Positions 1 to 8,459 of a DNA stretch of 64,000 bases are shown here, piece by piece (the stretch's first letter is position 1; each line of letters starts with the position of its first letter). The DNA is from Bradyrhizobium sp. 190 (GTDB lineage Bacteria; Pseudomonadota; Alphaproteobacteria; Rhizobiales; Xanthobacteraceae): positions 124,001 to 188,000 of the forward strand of contig NZ_JADPJL010000068.1 in assembly GCF_023073415.1 (NCBI RefSeq). Direction: 5' to 3'. The position numbers and the translations under genes were made by a program. The notes under the pieces are model-generated. The model had not been told where the DNA came from. It did no database searches and was given only the letters and a program-made list of their open reading frames with translations.

Positions 1-480
1 CGGCGAGAATGCGCCCGGGATCGCGGTGGACGCAACGATCGCCTCCGCCGTGGAGCCTTCCGACAGCACCACGCTGTCGCCGGAGACGATGTCGGTGGTG
101 ACGATGTGCACCGGCAGCTTCGCCTCTTCCAGATTGCGATAGGGGATGTGATCCTCGATCAGCTTTCGGATGCCGTCATGGGAGATCAGGAAATCGCGGT
201 GCCACAGGAAGCTCAGCACCGTCCGCCAGCTCATCGGAAAGACGTCGTGCCGCTGCAATCCGCGCCAGATGGCCGCGAGCCGCTGCACGCCATCGAGCGT
301 GGGATCGCCGGCATAGAATGCGCCGTTCAGGGCGCCAACGCTGCAGCCGACCACCATGTCCGCGGCGACACCGTGAGCGGCGAGCGAATGCAGCATGCCC
401 ACCTGGATGGCCCCGAAGCTGCCGCCGCCCGCAAACACAAAGGCGGTCTTTGCCGGGCCGATCTCATCGCGTACCGACAC
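1..480 (-). CDS. Patatin-like phospholipase family protein, partial
   Basis: The reverse-strand frame is open from 480 to the left edge, so the C-terminus lies outside the window. Translation begins MSVRDEIGPAKTAFVFAGGG. A glycine-rich oxyanion loop (AGGGSFGAIQVG) is followed about 30 residues later by the nucleophile elbow GCSVG. This is the order in patatin-like serine acyl hydrolases (RssA/YchK group), which use a Ser-Asp dyad; the Asp region is not in view. The start is a GTG with GAGGGAG about seven bases upstream. Substrate is unknown, but a lipid or acyl ester would be expected for the family. The family call is secure and the exact function is not. Confidence 0.85.
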   Translation of the reverse strand, partial: MSVRDEIGPAKTAFVFAGGGSFGAIQVGMLHSLAAHGVAADMVVGCSVGALNGAFYAGDPTLDGVQRLAAIWRGLQRHDVFPMSWRTVLSFLWHRDFLISHDGIRKLIEDHIPYRNLEEAKLPVHIVTTDIVSGDSVVLSEGSTAEAIVASTAIPGAFSP

Positions 481-584
481 GCACACACTCCCTCATCGTC
501 GCGACGGTGATAGACCGCGCGACGTTGGGAGGCGTTTATAGCAGTGGGAGAGTGGGGAGAGCCAACAACATTGTAGGTGGCGTT

Positions 585-708
585 CCCCGGATGCTGCGCA
601 GCGCGCCGCACTTGCGGCGTGGTGCGCTGCTGGTCCGGGGTCCATCCATTGTGGCAGGTCCCGGCTCTGCGGCGCACCGCCGAAGAGGCGCTGCACCGCG
701 TCCGGGAC
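585..708. repeat. Two consecutive imperfect palindromes (repeat family F)
   Basis: Between the phospholipase start and the reductase stop lie two GC-rich inverted repeats. The first (585-640) is bounded by CCCCGG and CCGGGG and is nearly self-complementary around GCCGCACTTGCGGC. The second (658-708) is bounded by GTCCCGG and CCGGGAC. Neither shows coding character. They resemble the mobile palindromic repeats common between genes of bradyrhizobia. They could also fold as a terminator for the leftward reductase gene, which stops at 717. Confidence 0.55.
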
Positions 709-716
709 AAGAAAAC

Positions 717-1490
717 TCAACGCTCGACGAACGCCTTCTCGATCACGAAATGGCCGGGCTTGTTGCCGCTGCCTTCGATGAAGCCGCCGGATTCGAACAT
801 CACCTTCAGCTCGTCCAGCATCCCCGGGCTGCCGCACATCATGATGCGATCGGTTTCGATATCGAGCGGCGGCTGATGGATGTCGTTGAACAACTGCTCC
901 GACGAGATCAGGTCGGTGATGCGGCCGCGGTTGCGGAACGGCTCGCGGGTCACCGTCGGGTAATACAGCAGCTTCTCCGACAGCAACGGTCCGAACAGTT
1001 CATCGTCGCGCAGCTTGGCGACGAGCTCCTCGCCATAGGCGAGCTCGGAAACCTGACGGCAGCCATGAACGAGCACGATGGTCTCGAACCGCTCATAGAC
1101 GTCGGGGTCCTTGATCAGGCTCGCGAACGGCGCCAGGCCGGTGCCGGTCGAGAGCAGCAGCAGGCGCTTACCCGGAATCAGATTGTCGGTGATCAGCGTG
1201 CCGGTCGCCTTGCGGCCGACCAGGATCTCGTCGCCCTCGCGGATCTTCTGCAGCTTCGAGGTCAACGGCCCGTCCGCGACCTTGATGGAGAAGAATTCGA
1301 GTTCTTCCTCGTGATTGGCGCTCGCCATGCTGTAGGCGCGCAACAGCGGCCGGCCCTCGACCTCGAGGCCGATCATCGCAAACTGGCCATTCTGGAAACG
1401 GAAACCGGAATCGCGGGTGGCTCGGAAGCTGAAAAGCGTATCGGTCCAGTGGCGGACAGAAAGGACTTTCTCTCTATAGAATGCGCTCAT
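717..1490 (-). CDS. fpr: Ferredoxin--NADP+ reductase
   Basis: This is a 257-residue Fpr-type flavoenzyme that passes electrons between NADPH and ferredoxin or flavodoxin in the cytoplasm. The FAD-binding motif RAYSMAS is followed by the NADP-binding motif STGTGLAPFASL and a late CGSP motif (MMCGSPGML), all typical of bacterial class I reductases. The C-terminus is FVIEKAFVER, usual for this subfamily. The ATG at 1490 gives the family N-terminus MSAFYREKVLSV; 33 in-frame residues upstream look non-coding. It is transcribed divergently from the ligase pair beginning at 1780. FdxA at the other end of the window is a possible partner only by inference. Confidence 0.92.
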   Translation of the reverse strand: MSAFYREKVLSVRHWTDTLFSFRATRDSGFRFQNGQFAMIGLEVEGRPLLRAYSMASANHEEELEFFSIKVADGPLTSKLQKIREGDEILVGRKATGTLITDNLIPGKRLLLLSTGTGLAPFASLIKDPDVYERFETIVLVHGCRQVSELAYGEELVAKLRDDELFGPLLSEKLLYYPTVTREPFRNRGRITDLISSEQLFNDIHQPPLDIETDRIMMCGSPGMLDELKVMFESGGFIEGSGNKPGHFVIEKAFVER

Positions 1491-1779
1491 GGGTTTTCGT
1501 TTTTCCTGACGTCTCGATGTAGAACGTTTCGGTCTTCGGGCCTCGAAGTGCCAGAAATCAGCGAAATTACTGGCGATTTGGCGCTTCATTTGCGCACAGG
1601 AGATACATAGTCAATATGACCTACAGCACAATCGAGAACTCGGAATGGCTGTCGGTCGAATTTGCAAAAAGGTTCGATTGGCTTCGTTAACGCTTTCTCA
1701 CGCAATTAACTTGCTGAATTCGGCATCGATCTGGCAATAAATGACCACGTCTAATTAAGAACGTTTCAAAAGAGATCGC

Positions 1780-2778
1780 ATGCGAAGCCCAGCTGAGTTT
1801 CGAACGGGAAAACCGGGCTTTTATCCGGACCAGTCGGTCTATGCCGAGTTCGCCTGCGCCGAATTCGGACTGGCGTTTCGCGACCTCGACGGTGGGTCGG
1901 GATTGCTATTCAGCGTCGCCTCGCGCGGCAGGTTGCTGCATTTCGGCGCCGGTCGATGCTCCTGGTATCCGCAGAACAACGCGACCGCTTCGACGCTGGC
2001 GTCCGACAAGCACTTTGCGAGCAGGATCCTGCGAGAAGCCGGCGTACCGGCGCTTGGCGGCGAATATTTCTTCCTTAACGAGCGCTATCGCGCGCATCGC
2101 CCGGCGGGGCATGAGCGCAGCGACGCGGACGCCTATTTCAGGACACTGGGCGGATCGGCTTTCGTCAAGCCGCTGACGGGATCGCGCGGCGATTTCGCGC
2201 AAGCCATTCACGGCGACGCGGCGCTCATTCGCTATCTCGACGCGGTGACGAAATATTACGACGCTGTGCTGATCCAGCCGATCGTCGAAGCGATCGAGTA
2301 TCGCGTTTTCCTGCTCGACGACGACGCGCTCTATTGCGCGCGAAAATATCCGCCGTCCGTTACAGGCGACGGCGTGCACACCGTTCGTGAATTGCTCGCC
2401 ACCCATAACGACGCCCTGCGCGTCCGCGGCCTCTCGCCTGCTTCGCTGCCGAACCAGGATCCGTCGCTCGACGCTGTCCCGGCAAGGGGCGAGCGCTGCG
2501 AGATTCCCGGGCGCATGAATCTGAGTGCGGGCGGCACGATGGTGCTGACGCCGGCGCCATCCGAAAAGTCCATCACGTTGGCGCGGCAGGCCGCGCGCGC
2601 GATCGGACTTCGCGTCGCGGCCATCGACATGTTCGTCGATGTCGGCGGCAATCCGGAGGCAATCGAGATCATCGAGATCAACTCCAATCCTGCGATCCGG
2701 CTGCTGGAAGAATCCAATCGCGGCGACCTCATTCTAAAAATCTGGCATCACACCTTCTCCGCCATGGGACTGCTGTAG
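1780..2778 (+). CDS. ATP-grasp ligase of the cyanophycin-synthetase type (stand-alone)
   Basis: This 332-residue protein matches the central ATP-grasp region of cyanophycin synthetase rather than a whole enzyme. Visible landmarks are SDKHFASRILREAGVP, the lysine strand GGSAFVKPLTGSRGD, the GDGVHTVRELL segment, RMNLSAGGT and the acidic metal-binding strand EIIEINSNPAIRL. ATP-grasp enzymes activate a carboxylate as an acyl phosphate and join it to an amine. The next gene overlaps this stop by one base and encodes a FolC/Mur-type ligase, so the two probably act together. In cyanophycin synthetase these two domains are fused in one chain of nearly 900 residues. Start ATG has AAGAGA upstream. Substrates are unknown. 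Confidence 0.8.
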   Translation: MRSPAEFRTGKPGFYPDQSVYAEFACAEFGLAFRDLDGGSGLLFSVASRGRLLHFGAGRCSWYPQNNATASTLASDKHFASRILREAGVPALGGEYFFLNERYRAHRPAGHERSDADAYFRTLGGSAFVKPLTGSRGDFAQAIHGDAALIRYLDAVTKYYDAVLIQPIVEAIEYRVFLLDDDALYCARKYPPSVTGDGVHTVRELLATHNDALRVRGLSPASLPNQDPSLDAVPARGERCEIPGRMNLSAGGTMVLTPAPSEKSITLARQAARAIGLRVAAIDMFVDVGGNPEAIEIIEINSNPAIRLLEESNRGDLILKIWHHTFSAMGLL

Positions 2779-4094
2779 TGTTCGACCTGCCGAAATACGG
2801 CGACGGCATCTGCCTCGCGCGCATGGCCGTGCTGCTGGAGGCGCTTTCCATCGATCGCGCACGGCTGCAGCGCATCTCCGTGGTGGTAACCGGCTCGAAC
2901 GGCAAGGGCAGCACGGCGGCGATGTGCGCGGGCATCGGCCGCGCCTATGGCCTGCGGACCGGCCTGTTCACCTCCCCGCATCTTTTTCGTTTCAACGAGC
3001 GGATTCAGATCGACGGCGTCGAGATCGGCGACGATGCGTTCGTACGCCTGAGAATGCGGGTCGAAGCTGCCATTGCAACCGTCTCGAAGAAGATCAGCGA
3101 GAAGTTCGGCGCCTTCGAAGCGCTGTTCGCGCTTGCATGCATACACTTCCAGGAAAGCCAATGCGACTTCGCCGTGTTCGAAGCCGGCATCGGCGGACGC
3201 TACGATCCGGTCCGCCTCGTCGGCGCGCACGAGACTTGCGTCACTTCCGTCGACTATGAACATATCGAACTGCTCGGCAACTCGCTTGAATTGATCGTAT
3301 CGGACAAGAGCGACGCCTGCGCTGCCGGTGGCACGATCGTTTATGGCGAGAACTGCCGGGACCTGCGGCCGCATCTTCTCGAATACAACCGCTGGCCGGC
3401 CCGTAGCTCGCTGTTCATCCGCGATGAAATCGCCGTCGATAACGAGGACGCCGCGGCCGCGGGGCAGCATTTTGATTTCCAGTTCGGATACCATGATTTT
3501 CGCCGGATCGAACTGAACTTGCCCGGTGCGTTCCAGTTCAGCAATTCAGCCATCGCGATCACACTGTTCCTGCTCTGGCTGCGGCGCGAACAGCCGCGCA
3601 AGGCTCCCGACCGGATCGAAGCCGCGATACGCGCCGGACTGCGCGAGGCACGCTGGCCCGGCCGGCTCGAAGTCATCCAACACGACCCGCTCACCGTGAT
3701 CGACGTCGGCCACACCCCTGATGGCATCCGGCAATCGGTAGCCAGCCTTATGTCGATTCATGGCCGCGACGACTGGATCCTCGTTACCGGCGCCTCGCAC
3801 GACAAAAAGGCAGACGAGATTATCGGTGCGCTGGCGCCTTCCTTCGACACCATCGTCTGCACAGCGGCGCACCACAAGGGAGCGGGGGCGCAAGTCATCG
3901 CTGCCGCGGCGAGGCGCGGCAATCCCAAAGCGAACATTCATGTCGCCGCGACGATCGCGGACGCAGCGCGGCTCTCACAGGAGATGGCGCGGCTGCAAAA
4001 GCGAAGCGTGTATGTGGCGGGCGGATTATTCCTGGCGGTCGAATACGCCACCATCGTGAAGGGCGGCCGCGCGGAGGATTTGGAATTTTTCTGA
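2778..4094 (+). CDS. FolC/Mur-type ligase paired with the ATP-grasp protein
   Basis: This 438-residue Mur-superfamily ligase carries the P-loop TGSNGKGST (about residues 38-46) followed by TGLFTSPHLFRFNERIQIDG, a strong folylpolyglutamate-synthase signature. Later landmarks are FEAGIGGRYD, the PGRLEV segment and IDVGHTPDG. The last resembles the Mur/CphA D-x-x-H-T-P more than the FolC D-G-A-H-N-P. Such enzymes add an amino acid to an acyl phosphate using ATP. The GTG start shares one base with the preceding TAG, implying translational coupling to the ATP-grasp gene. A housekeeping FolC would normally sit beside accD, so this is more likely a specialised relative. The product is not predictable from the sequence. 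Confidence 0.8.
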   Translation: MFDLPKYGDGICLARMAVLLEALSIDRARLQRISVVVTGSNGKGSTAAMCAGIGRAYGLRTGLFTSPHLFRFNERIQIDGVEIGDDAFVRLRMRVEAAIATVSKKISEKFGAFEALFALACIHFQESQCDFAVFEAGIGGRYDPVRLVGAHETCVTSVDYEHIELLGNSLELIVSDKSDACAAGGTIVYGENCRDLRPHLLEYNRWPARSSLFIRDEIAVDNEDAAAAGQHFDFQFGYHDFRRIELNLPGAFQFSNSAIAITLFLLWLRREQPRKAPDRIEAAIRAGLREARWPGRLEVIQHDPLTVIDVGHTPDGIRQSVASLMSIHGRDDWILVTGASHDKKADEIIGALAPSFDTIVCTAAHHKGAGAQVIAAAARRGNPKANIHVAATIADAARLSQEMARLQKRSVYVAGGLFLAVEYATIVKGGRAEDLEFF

Positions 4095-4185
4095 ACGTGG
4101 CGCACAATCCGCGCAGTCGAACGGCTTGTCCGTGGCCAGCGCATCCGGAAACGCCGGAACAAGACAATGCGAGGGAGAGAACATC

Positions 4186-5187
4186 ATGAGCGACACCGTC
4201 AATCGTCAGATCCTGCTGGTCGAGAAGCCCACCGGCAAACTCGGCCCTGAGCACTTCAAGATGGTCAAGGGCGCGGTACCTGAGCCGAAGGATGGCGAGG
4301 CGCTGGTACGAACACGCTATATCTCGCTCGACGCCGCCAATCGGGCGTGGATGCACGGCGCCACCTATCGCGCCGCGGTCGAGGCCAACACCGTGATGGC
4401 CGGCGGCAGCATCGCGGAGGTCGTTTCCTCGAAGGCCTCAGGCCTCACGCCGGGCGATATCGTATTCGGCGACACCGGTTGGCAGGATTATGCCGCCGTG
4501 CCCGCCAAGCATCTCACGAAGATGCCCAGGATGGAGCCGATGACGCATCTGCTCAGCGTCTACGGCATCGCCGGCCTCACCGCCTATTTCGGTCTGCTGC
4601 ACGTCGGCAAGCCCAGGGAAGGCGAGACGGTAGTAGTTTCGGCGGCAGCCGGCTCCGTCGGATCGATCGTCGGGCAGATCGCGAAGATCAAGGGCTGCAA
4701 CGTCATCGGCATCGCCGGCGGCAAGGATAAATGCCAATGGCTGACTTCCGAACTCGGCTTCGACGCCGCGGTCGATTACAAGGACGGCGCCACCTTCAAG
4801 GCGCTGCGCGCCGCCGCCCCCAAGGGCATCGACGTCTATTTCGACAACGTCGGCGGCGACATTCTCGAAGCCTGCCTTTCGCTGATGAACAACCGCGGCC
4901 GCATCGCCTGCTGCGGTGCGATTTCGCAATATGACGGCGCGCCGTCGGCCCATGGCCCGCGCGGCGTGCCCGGCCTGATCGTGGTGAAGCGCCTCATCAT
5001 GCAGGGCTTCATCGTGATGGATTACATGAATGAGAGCGCCGCCGCGCTGGCCGACCTGCAGTCCTGGGTGGCCTCGGGTAAACTAAAGGTGCAGGAGGAC
5101 GTCATCGACGGGATCGAGAACACGCCGAAGGCGCTGATCGGCCTGCTCGCCGGTGAGAACCGCGGCAAGCGGATGGTGAGGGTGTAG
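4186..5187 (+). CDS. NADP-dependent medium-chain reductase (leukotriene B4 dehydrogenase/curcumin reductase type)
   Basis: This 333-residue zinc-independent MDR protein shows an N-terminal GroES-like half with RTRYISLDAANRAWM. The Rossmann half has VSAAAGSVGSIVGQIAKIKG followed by IGIAGGKDKC, which suits NADPH binding. YFDNVGGDILEACL and the GFIVMDY segment are typical of the alkenal/one oxidoreductase subfamily. Such enzymes reduce carbon-carbon double bonds conjugated to ketones or aldehydes. The ATG at 4186 follows GAGGGAG; an upstream in-frame start at 4126 lacks a good ribosome site. It is 91 bases downstream of the ligase pair and may share its transcript. Confidence 0.87.
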   Translation: MSDTVNRQILLVEKPTGKLGPEHFKMVKGAVPEPKDGEALVRTRYISLDAANRAWMHGATYRAAVEANTVMAGGSIAEVVSSKASGLTPGDIVFGDTGWQDYAAVPAKHLTKMPRMEPMTHLLSVYGIAGLTAYFGLLHVGKPREGETVVVSAAAGSVGSIVGQIAKIKGCNVIGIAGGKDKCQWLTSELGFDAAVDYKDGATFKALRAAAPKGIDVYFDNVGGDILEACLSLMNNRGRIACCGAISQYDGAPSAHGPRGVPGLIVVKRLIMQGFIVMDYMNESAAALADLQSWVASGKLKVQEDVIDGIENTPKALIGLLAGENRGKRMVRV

Positions 5188-5204
5188 GGCTGAAATCCGT
5201 ACTT

Positions 5205-5298
5205 CGTAGGGTGGGCAAAGCGAAGCGTGCCCACCATTGAAGATGACGATGTGGATGGATGGTGGGCACGGCGCAAGTGCGCCTTTGCCTACCCTACG
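5205..5298. repeat. Palindromic repeat, family A (copy 1)
   Basis: The left arm CGTAGGGTGGGCAAAGCGAA is mirrored by a right arm ending GCCTACCCTACG, around an unrelated centre. Further copies with the same arms are at 18051-18140, 46495-46582 and 52544-52629. The TAG stop of the rightmost gene of the RND operon (5294-5296) lies inside the right arm. The hairpin separates two convergent genes and could act as a bidirectional terminator. Confidence 0.85.
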
Positions 5299-8200
5299 CA
5301 GCAGGCGCCGCCTGCGCCCCCGCCTTCTTCACTTTCCGTTCCTTCAGCCAGTTCTCGAACCGCTGGACCACGACAAAGAACGTCGGCACGAACAGCACGG
5401 CCAGACATGTCGAGGCCAGCATGCCCGAGAACACCGTGATGCCGATCGACTTCCGCGCATTGGCGCCCGCGCCGGTGGCGAGCACCAGCGGCACGACGCC
5501 GAGGATGAAGGCGAACGACGTCATCAGGATCGGGCGGAAGCGGGCGCGCGCCGCCTCGACCGCGGATTCCAACAGCGGCTTGCGATCGCGCACGTGCAGT
5601 TCCAGCGCGACCTCGACGATCAGGATGGCGTTCTTGGCCGACAGCGCGATCAACAGGATGATGCCGATCTGGGTATAGAGGTTGTTCTCGATCCTTAAGC
5701 CCGTCAGCACGATCATTGGGCCAAGCAGCGACAACGGCACCGCGAGAATGACCGAGATCGGGGCGTACCAGCTTTCATATTGTCCGGCGAGCACGAGGTA
5801 CACCAGCAGCAGGGCAAGCCCGAAGGCCCAGTAGATCTGGCCACCGACCACCTTCTCCTGGTACGACATTGCCGTCCACTCGAAGCCCGTGCCCGGCGGC
5901 AAGGTCTTCGCCGCGATCTCTTCCATCAAGTTCATCGACTGACCGGAGCTGTAACCGGTGGCCGGCAGGCCGATGATGGTTGCGGAAGGATAGAGATTGT
6001 ACAGGCTGATCAGCGACGGACCGACCGCCGGCGTGATCTTGGCCACCGTGCCGAGCGGGATCATGTCGCCATTGCTGTTACGCACCATCATGTTCTGCAT
6101 ATCACGCGGCGTCAGGCGGAATTGCGCGTCCGCCTGCGCATAGACCTGGAAGGTACGACCGAACTTGTTGAATTGGTTGACGAAGGTCGAACCCATGTAG
6201 GTGGACAACGTCGAGAAGATCTGATCGGTCGTGACATGCAGCGTCTGGGTCTTGACCCGATCCACCTCGATGTCGAACTGCGGCACCATCGAGCGGAACG
6301 GCGAACTCACCCGCTGCAGCGCGCTCTGTGACGTCGCATTGGTGACGATCGCGCCGGTGATCGCCTGCAACTTCGCAAAGTCGGAATTGCCGTCGCGGAG
6401 CTGGACCTGCATCGCAAAGCCGGCGGCGTTGCCGATACCCTGGATCGGCGGCGGCGGAACCACCAGGATCCGCGCCTCCTCGATGACGGAGAGCTTCTCG
6501 TTCAATCCGACGAACAGCGACCGCAAATCCTCGCCCGACCCTCGCGCACTCCACTCTTTCAGGATCAAATAGGCGACGCCCGCATTGGCGAGGCTGGAAG
6601 AATTGTCGAGCGCGGAAATGCCGGCAATGGTGATCACCTGATCGACGCCCGGCGCTTTGCCGGTTATCTCGCTGACCTGGGTAAGCACACGCTGGGTACG
6701 CTCAAGCGCCGCACCATCAGGCAGTTGCACGGCGACCAGGAGATAGCCCTGGTCCTCGATCGGAATGAAGCCGGTCGGCACCCGCGACAGGCCGTAGCCA
6801 CCGATGGCGATCAGGATCAGCGCGCAGATGACAGAAACATTACTGTGCGCGACCATGCGGCCGATCAACCGGCTGTAGCCGGCCTCGACGCGGTTATAGA
6901 CCGCATTGAAGCCGCGATAGAAAAAGTTCCGCTGTTCCGGCGGCACCGGCCGGCGCAGCCACAACGCGCACTGCGTCGGCTTCAGCGTCGCCGCGTTGAT
7001 GGCGCTGAGCAGCGCGGTTGCGGCAATGACCAGCGCGAACTGCGCATACATCTGGCCGGTCAATCCCGGCAGAAACGCCGAGGGCAGGAACACCGAGATC
7101 AGCACCAGCGTGATGCCGATGATCGGCGCAAACAGCGCGTCCATCGCGCTGATCGCGGCGTCATGGCCGGACATCCCCTTCTCGATATTGTGCGCGGCGC
7201 CTTCGACCACGACGATCGCGTCATCCACCACGATGCCGATCGCGAGCACGATCGCAAACAGGGTCGAGATATTGACGGTGAAGCCGAGCGCCGCCATCGC
7301 CGCAAAGGCGCCGATGATCGTCACCGGCACCGTGGTCGCGGGCACCAGCATTGCGCGCCAGTCCTGCAGGAAGATCAGGATCACGACGAGGACGAGCAAA
7401 CCCGCCTCGATCAGCGTCTTGTAGACCTCATTGATCGATTCCGAGACGAATTTGGTGGTGTCGAACGGCGTGTCGTAGGTAACGTCCTGCGGAAACGCCT
7501 TCGCCAACACCTGCATCTTCTTCTCGACGGCCTGCTGGACCTCGAGTGCGTTGGCGCCGGGCGATTGGAATACGCCGATGCCGGTGGCGGGCTTGTTGTT
7601 GAGCGAGAACACCTGGCTGTAGGTCTGGGCGCCGAGCTCGACCCAGCCGACATCGCGCACGCGCGTGACGTCGCCGCTGGTGCCGGTCTTGACGATCACG
7701 TTCTCGAACTCGGTGGTGTCGTCGAGCCGTCCGCTGACGTTCAGCGTATACTGAAACGCCTGCCCGGGAGGCGCTGGTGGCATGCCGACCTGCCCCGCGG
7801 TCACCTGCTGGCTCTGCTGCTGGATCGCGGAAATGACGTCCTGCGGCATCAACCCGCGCGCGTAGAGCTTGTTCGGATCGAGCCAGACCCGCATCGAATA
7901 CTGGCCGGCGCCGAACACGGTGACGTTGCCGACGCCGGGCAAACGCGACAGCTCGTCGCGGATATTGATGGTGGCGTAGTTGCTAAGGAACAAACTGTCA
8001 TAGGTCGCGTTCGGCGAGGTCAGCGTCACGAACAGCAGGATCGCGGTCGATCTTTTCTGCACCGTGACGCCCTGGTTCTGCACCGACTGCGGCAACTGCG
8101 CCAGCGCGCTCGACACCCGGTTCTGCACCAGCACCTGCGCGAAGTTGAGGTCGGTGCCGATCTTGAACGTTACCGTCAGCGTATAGGTGCCGTCGGCGCC

Positions 8201-8449
8201 GCTGTAGGACTGCATGTAGAGCATGTCCTCGACGCCGTTGACCTGCTGCTCGATCGGCAGCGCTACCGTATCGATCACGGTTTTCGCACTGGCGCCGGGA
8301 TATCGGGTGGTGACCTGCACCGTCGGCGGCACGACCTCAGGATACTGCGCGACGGCCAGCCGGAACAGGCACACGCCGCCGATCAGGATCATCAGGATCG
8401 CGATGACGTTGGAAAGAACCGGCCGCTCGATGAAAAATTTCGAAATCAT
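5294..8449 (-). CDS. RND efflux transporter permease, HAE1 (AcrB/MexB) family
   Basis: This 1051-residue inner-membrane proton-drug antiporter has the usual HAE1 length. The N-terminus MISKFFIERPV leads into the first membrane helix; NGVEDMLYMQS is the conserved porter-domain motif. TM4 carries the proton-relay aspartates in GIVVDDAIVVVEG. The second half repeats the architecture with SAKNAILIVE in TM10. It should assemble as a trimer with the adaptor encoded 10 bases upstream and an outer-membrane channel not found here. The stop codon is supplied by a palindromic repeat. The substrate range is unpredictable. Confidence 0.96.
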   Translation of the reverse strand: MISKFFIERPVLSNVIAILMILIGGVCLFRLAVAQYPEVVPPTVQVTTRYPGASAKTVIDTVALPIEQQVNGVEDMLYMQSYSGADGTYTLTVTFKIGTDLNFAQVLVQNRVSSALAQLPQSVQNQGVTVQKRSTAILLFVTLTSPNATYDSLFLSNYATINIRDELSRLPGVGNVTVFGAGQYSMRVWLDPNKLYARGLMPQDVISAIQQQSQQVTAGQVGMPPAPPGQAFQYTLNVSGRLDDTTEFENVIVKTGTSGDVTRVRDVGWVELGAQTYSQVFSLNNKPATGIGVFQSPGANALEVQQAVEKKMQVLAKAFPQDVTYDTPFDTTKFVSESINEVYKTLIEAGLLVLVVILIFLQDWRAMLVPATTVPVTIIGAFAAMAALGFTVNISTLFAIVLAIGIVVDDAIVVVEGAAHNIEKGMSGHDAAISAMDALFAPIIGITLVLISVFLPSAFLPGLTGQMYAQFALVIAATALLSAINAATLKPTQCALWLRRPVPPEQRNFFYRGFNAVYNRVEAGYSRLIGRMVAHSNVSVICALILIAIGGYGLSRVPTGFIPIEDQGYLLVAVQLPDGAALERTQRVLTQVSEITGKAPGVDQVITIAGISALDNSSSLANAGVAYLILKEWSARGSGEDLRSLFVGLNEKLSVIEEARILVVPPPPIQGIGNAAGFAMQVQLRDGNSDFAKLQAITGAIVTNATSQSALQRVSSPFRSMVPQFDIEVDRVKTQTLHVTTDQIFSTLSTYMGSTFVNQFNKFGRTFQVYAQADAQFRLTPRDMQNMMVRNSNGDMIPLGTVAKITPAVGPSLISLYNLYPSATIIGLPATGYSSGQSMNLMEEIAAKTLPPGTGFEWTAMSYQEKVVGGQIYWAFGLALLLVYLVLAGQYESWYAPISVILAVPLSLLGPMIVLTGLRIENNLYTQIGIILLIALSAKNAILIVEVALELHVRDRKPLLESAVEAARARFRPILMTSFAFILGVVPLVLATGAGANARKSIGITVFSGMLASTCLAVLFVPTFFVVVQRFENWLKERKVKKAGAQAAPAA

Positions 8450-8459
8450 GGCCCGGCTC

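Noticed and set aside
5205..5298. Repeats considered as CRISPR or IS ends
   Set aside because: Copies are dispersed singly, not in arrays with spacers, and no transposase or cas gene is in the window.
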